Shown here: positions 61,901 to 64,000 of the stretch, piece by piece | Numbering within the stretch: the stretch's first letter is position 1 | How the letters are laid out: each line of letters opens with the position of its first letter | DNA from: Lineus longissimus | Lineage: Eukaryota; Nemertea; Pilidiophora; Heteronemertea; Lineidae | DNA length: 64,000 bases | NCBI RefSeq assembly: GCF_910592395.1 | Contig: NC_088315.1 | Coordinates: 7,442,501 to 7,506,500 of the forward strand | Reading direction: 5' to 3' | Notes under the pieces: generated by a model | Told to the model about the DNA's origin: nothing | The model's database searches: none | Seen by the model: only the letters and a program-made list of their open reading frames with translations | Made by a program: the position numbers and the translations under genes

Positions 61901-62768
61901 GTCCGATGGGTAGGGTAACCATCAAAGTGGCATAAAATGAATGATGTAGTATGTAGAACAGAAGACAAAGACAAATTCAAAATCAAATTAAGTTTATTGA
62001 ACCTTATAAAAATACAATCATCTATTTCGGATGAAATACAATAAACTAGTGCGTATGCTGCAGACAGATAAAGACAAGACGTACAGTACAATACTCAATA
62101 GAGGAAGATATACTGCAGGATATAATTTTATTACAGTTTAGTCACGAAGACTTAATTGTGCAAGTATATATATCAAAATTACGGGGTCAGCGACACCCAG
62201 CAATACTATTAACAGTGTAGTACTACTAGTAGACACAAGACATAACCTTCAGCAATATGAATAGGCCCTTTTCCAGATACGCCTGTACCACCTCGGCCTA
62301 GGGTCTTTTACCGTGAAGATCTATATTGTAAAGATGGTTTGTTGGTCTGACCCTAGGTGGTACCGGTGTATCTGACAAAGGGCCTATACATCATGTAGTA
62401 GAGGTCCTTCACGTGACGTTGTCGTTACGACGTGACGTTTTGACGGCCACTCGCAAATGCATTTCCTTTACGTCGTGACCACGTGTGACGGCCAATATGG
62501 CAGTGCAAAACAATTGGCAACGTCATCACGTGACGTCAGTGAAGAATCTCTATACATAGTCTATGCAGTGAGTTTATATGTACATATATAATCAATTCCA
62601 ATTCACTGACGTGGTCTAGTAATCTAATAGAATAGTATAGCAGCAAAGCATTGCTGCATTGATTGGATCCTCACCTGGAATTTGCACATAGAGGGACGCA
62701 AATGCAAAAAGGTAAATAACTGACATGAACCAGAGAAACAGATCCTTGGTTAGTGGGTTGGTACCCAT
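40927..62768 (-). CDS. LMF2: Lipase maturation factor 2 (LMF2)
   Basis: Polytopic endoplasmic-reticulum membrane protein. The related LMF1 is needed to fold homodimeric lipases; LMF2's own role is less clear. Coding exons in order: 62768-62675, 61294-61244, 60891-60689, 60506-60478, 60237-60035, 59646-59468, 45949-45823, 45499-45335, 45125-45020, 44630-44534, then 44229-44111 or 43487-43372, then 42673-42549, 42053-41940, 41548-41443, 41320-41209 and 41079-40927. The product is 660 aa (659 with the other exon), near the ~700 aa of vertebrate LMF2. Signatures: [13 protein letters not shown] near the start; [20 protein letters not shown] spanning the 29-nt exon 4; [32 protein letters not shown](R/S)[11 protein letters not shown]; and [16 protein letters not shown]. 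The SYGLFRRMTGVGG stretch favours LMF2 over LMF1. The first exon encodes a hydrophobic segment and the protein ends in another ([19 protein letters not shown]). Every junction is GT-AG with closing phase. Intron 6 (13.5 kb) hosts a complete gene on the other strand. Confidence 0.93.
42060..42548. other. LMF2 intron 12
   Basis: Intronic sequence. Two roughly similar ~180-bp stretches (ACTCAAGGTA..AAA, ATAATCATTCA.AT, AATGAAA.ATTGAAATATGAAAAA) near 42,150 and 42,340 suggest an old duplication. Nothing else. Confidence 0.4.
42680..43370. other. LMF2 intron between exons 11b and 12
   Basis: AT-rich intronic sequence with no recognisable feature. A 72-codon plus-strand frame at 43,082 has no domain. 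Confidence 0.4.
43372..43487 (-). other. LMF2: LMF2 alternative exon 11b (116 nt)
   Basis: Encodes [19 protein letters not shown]...[15 protein letters not shown]. It starts in the same phase as 11a, ends in the same phase and is one codon shorter. About 15 of 39 positions match exon 11a. It has a good acceptor (CTATTCTAG) and donor (ATC then GTAAGG). Because 116 and 119 are not multiples of three, including both would shift the frame, so use should be mutually exclusive. The join to exon 12 reads RSMTGVGG. Confidence 0.8.
44111..44229 (-). other. LMF2: LMF2 alternative exon 11a (119 nt)
   Basis: Encodes [10 protein letters not shown]...[13 protein letters not shown]...SSYGLFR, joined in phase 0 to exon 10 and leaving two nucleotides for exon 12, where the join reads RRMTGVGG. 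The acceptor is TTTGTCAG. The donor is AAG followed by GTAGCT, which is weak. The encoded sequence keeps the family's SYGLFRRMTG junction, so this is probably the ancestral version. Confidence 0.8.
45950..48578. other. Intron 6 of LMF2, part upstream of the nested gene
   Basis: No exon recognised on either strand. A diverged ~330-bp duplication is visible (46,150-46,260 and 46,400-46,530; shared GCATTC.GACAGC.ATCTGAGCAG and TGAACC.T.AACAAT). A degenerate ~34-bp tandem repeat of CCAACCTAATCTCAATCATT type lies at 48,383-48,485, just before the first exon of the nested gene. Confidence 0.5.
48579..58549 (+). CDS. LRR-Roc-COR (ROCO) protein, MFHAS1-like; long isoform
   Basis: A ROCO-family GTPase with no kinase domain. 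Long-isoform exons: 48579-49418, 55282-55522 and 55674-58549, giving 1,318 aa. The 280-residue first exon is acidic, hydrophilic and probably disordered (many D/E with K, S and N). Exon 2 of this model ([20 protein letters not shown]...) is basic and ends in a LRR start ([10 protein letters not shown]). The last exon has about 14-16 leucine-rich repeats ([31 protein letters not shown] and others) and then a Roc GTPase with P-loop GDYQAGKTS at 56,915. Its G3-like motif is LELGGD rather than DxxG, and its G4-like motif is GTQSD rather than NKxD. A COR domain (from about [13 protein letters not shown] to the end, WVERFEISN) follows. MFHAS1 of vertebrates has the same order and about 1,050 aa; the short isoform here is 1,054 aa. 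The atypical G3 and G4 motifs may weaken GTP hydrolysis or guanine selectivity. The whole gene sits antisense within LMF2 intron 6. Confidence 0.85.
49419..54411. other. First intron of the ROCO long isoform
   Basis: Five kb without a recognised exon on either strand. It holds an 18-nt G run (50,831) and a short tandem array (52,395). The region just before 54,412 may hold the second promoter but shows no clear TATA box. Confidence 0.45.
52395..52522. repeat. 16-bp tandem repeat, 8 copies
   Basis: GATGAGCCATCACTTG is repeated eight times with one variant at the first copy. Confidence 0.95.
54412..54459 (+). CDS. Alternative first coding exon of the ROCO gene (short isoform)
   Basis: ATG followed by 16 codons ([16 protein letters not shown]) and a strong donor (GAG then GTGAGT). 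It ends in phase 0, like the long first exon, and so can splice to the same acceptor at 55,282. The resulting protein is 1,054 aa, the length expected for MFHAS1. It implies a second promoter upstream of 54,412. An alternative is that this is chance, but the phase, donor and start all fit. Confidence 0.6.
58550..59367 (+). terminator. 3' untranslated region and poly(A) signal of the ROCO gene
   Basis: The first canonical AATAAA after the stop codon is at 59,362, giving a 3' untranslated region of about 830 nt. It ends about 100 bp before LMF2 exon 6 (59,468), so the nested gene just fits inside the intron. Confidence 0.5.
61726..61849. repeat. Perfect-looking 37-bp inverted repeat with ~50-bp loop
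   Basis: AATGGGTGATATGAATAAAG (61,726) continuing through ACTAGCAAATGCTTTTA is mirrored at 61,813-61,849 (TAAAAGCATTTGCTAGTC ... CACCCATT). It lies in LMF2 intron 1. It could be a tiny MITE or a hairpin; no target duplication is evident. Confidence 0.85.
62261..62387. mobile_element. Small MITE-like inverted-repeat element
   Basis: Imperfect ~37-bp inverted ends: ATAGGCCCTTTTCCAGATAC ... GTACCACCT...TAGGGTC at the left and GACCCTAGGTGGTACCGG ... AAAGGGCCTAT at the right, with a ~45-bp centre. No clear target duplication. Located in LMF2 intron 1. Confidence 0.6.
62405..62540. promoter_or_regulatory. Cluster of CACGTG and TGACGTCA motifs
   Basis: Within ~130 bp are TCACGTGACG (62,409), GACGTGACGT (62,429), a CACGTG core near 62,479 (ACCACGTGTGACG) and TCACGTGACGTCA (62,526). 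These are palindromic bZIP and bHLH-ZIP type sites (E-box plus CRE). They lie in LMF2 intron 1 in an unusually CpG-rich patch. Enhancer function is inference. Confidence 0.45.
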
Positions 62769-63487
62769 TTTGGATGCCTTAACGATTGACCAAACACTCA
62801 GCAACGTGGTAAACTGTCTGCTTTTTTTTCATTTGCAGAACATTGCAGGCGATTTGTTACATCCTCGATGTACACATCGAGGGGACTAATATAGTTATAG
62901 ATGGCAGCACAGACATTTGACCTGCAACGTCCCTGACCCCTATTGGCGAGTTGTGTAACTTGTGACCCCGCAGCATTGGGCTTGTTAGATTCATACTGGT
63001 GATAAACCATTCAATGCAATGGAATGTGATCATCTGAGCGATTGGATATGGATTCATCTTCTTCTTTTATGTAACATGATGGATTAAGCCATCAAAAGTG
63101 CGAGGGACCCTCGCCATCGGTTTCTGTCACTGGCAGCTTCCGACAAGTCTTCAACCAAGTGAATTCTCACCAGGTTGCTGCCAATAGATCTGGTTCTCGT
63201 TTCTGTAACTCTGTATAGCGACGGACTTAACACCATAACTTCTAACGCTGATTATGCAACCAGGTCCTGTGCCTAGCAAGGCCAGCACCTGGAGCAAGAT
63301 GCCCCAACACAAGAGTAGGAAAAGAAAAACAAGCATCTAAGATGAATAGACATTATCACTTTATTGTTACAGTATCATGAAAACAAGGAAGACACAATGA
63401 CCATCCTTTTCATAAAAATCCCATCCCAGAATTAAATCTTCACAGAGTACATTATGTCACTTCATGACTGCCATCAGAAAACATGTT
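62769..63487 (-). other. LMF2 5' leader and upstream sequence
   Basis: No exon recognised. The start codon at 62,768 (AAAATGGGT) has A at -3. No TATA box is convincing. Short minus-strand frames here have no link to LMF2. Confidence 0.4.
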
Positions 63488-63878
63488 GTTTCCAGGACAA
63501 CCATAGATCTAAACGGAAACAGTGTTACCATGACAACCATATTTCTTAACCCAGACAGTCTTGTTTCCATGACTACCATACAAAACTAAAGTTCCCTCTC
63601 CGACTACCAAAATAATGATGGTTGCTAACCATCTCAAAATTACTTCCTTGATATCAGGAACTGAAACCCATGGCACCAATATGCCTCCTATGTTTTAAAA
63701 CAAAATCTTTAGGGCCACGAGAGAGTTTCAGCATGAAGTAATTTTGATATGGTTCTGAACAAACCAAACCAGATCTCAGCAACACTAGCTCATTGCTATG
63801 GAAATCAAACATGAAACAAGTTACCATGGCAACCAGATTAAGTTATACAGAAAACCCGAAAACAATTACCAGGGTAAC
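63488..63878. promoter_or_regulatory. Cluster of RFX/X-box-like palindromes
   Basis: At least six matches or near matches to the RFX consensus GTTNCCATGGNAAC occur in 390 bp: GTTTCCAGGACAAC (63,488), GTTACCATGACAAC (63,524), GTTTCCATGACTAC (63,563), ATTGCTATGGAAAT (63,792), GTTACCATGGCAAC (63,820, the best) and ATTACCAGGGTAAC (63,865). The cluster lies 0.7-1.1 kb upstream of the LMF2 start codon. The sites sit in non-repetitive surroundings, though a decayed tandem origin is possible. Confidence 0.55.
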
Positions 63879-64000
63879 ATAGTGAAATTTGATTTCAAAC
63901 CAGGTGGTAGGACAACAGAGTTGGGTTTTTTTGGTGTTTAGTCTTTCTCCCAATCGGTCTTCCTCAAAAGACTGAGGAAGGTTTGTCAGCAATACCTTAG

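Noticed and set aside
40927-62768. LMF1 rather than LMF2
   Set aside because: The [16 protein letters not shown] stretch and the [12 protein letters not shown] motif fit LMF2 as I recall it; a phylogenetic tree would settle it.

Overview
This window is animal nuclear DNA: spliced genes with GT-AG introns, a tRNA-derived SINE, cut-and-paste transposons and many minisatellites. The gene content (LMF2, an LRR-Roc-COR protein like MFHAS1), the Academ-like transposon and repeated use of the palindrome TAGGCCTA suggest a marine invertebrate, perhaps a deuterostome such as an echinoderm, hemichordate or lancelet. The phylum is a guess; nothing here fixes it.

Layout. 1-20.8 kb is a gene-free repeat field: an 89-bp satellite (1.8-3.25 kb), a pyrimidine minisatellite (6.05-6.48 kb), a ~90-120-bp minisatellite (6.7-7.9 kb), duplicated SINE plus foldback blocks (8.5-11.1 kb), a ~187-bp array (11.6-15.1 kb), a TA-flanked MITE (15.3 kb), a foldback element whose inverted arms are themselves tandem repeats (16.2-17.2 kb) and a three-copy ~500-bp repeat (17.3-18.7 kb). 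21.4-28.3 kb, minus strand, is a 14-exon gene for an 823-aa protein of a family I do not recognise. It has eight related modules, made by duplication of an exon block, and ends in a CaaX-like CTIL. Directly upstream of it lies a 4.7-kb 31-bp minisatellite (28.85-33.53 kb) with an internal 62-bp higher-order block. 35,347-40,393 is a 5.05-kb DNA transposon with ~690-bp terminal inverted repeats, a 3-bp TTA target duplication and one long transposase-like frame broken by a single TAG; it is probably of the Academ superfamily.

40,927-62,768, minus strand, is a complete LMF2 (lipase maturation factor 2) gene in 16 coding-exon positions. One position has two versions of the exon that look mutually exclusive. 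LMF2's 13.5-kb intron 6 holds, on the opposite strand, a complete LRR-Roc-COR gene (48,579-58,549) with two alternative first coding exons. Upstream of LMF2 is a cluster of RFX/X-box-like palindromes (63.49-63.88 kb), and its first intron has a cluster of CACGTG/TGACGTCA motifs.

Exon models were built by hand from splice sites and codon phase; both spliced genes close with consistent phase at every junction. There is no transcript evidence. Distances between repeats and copy numbers are approximate.
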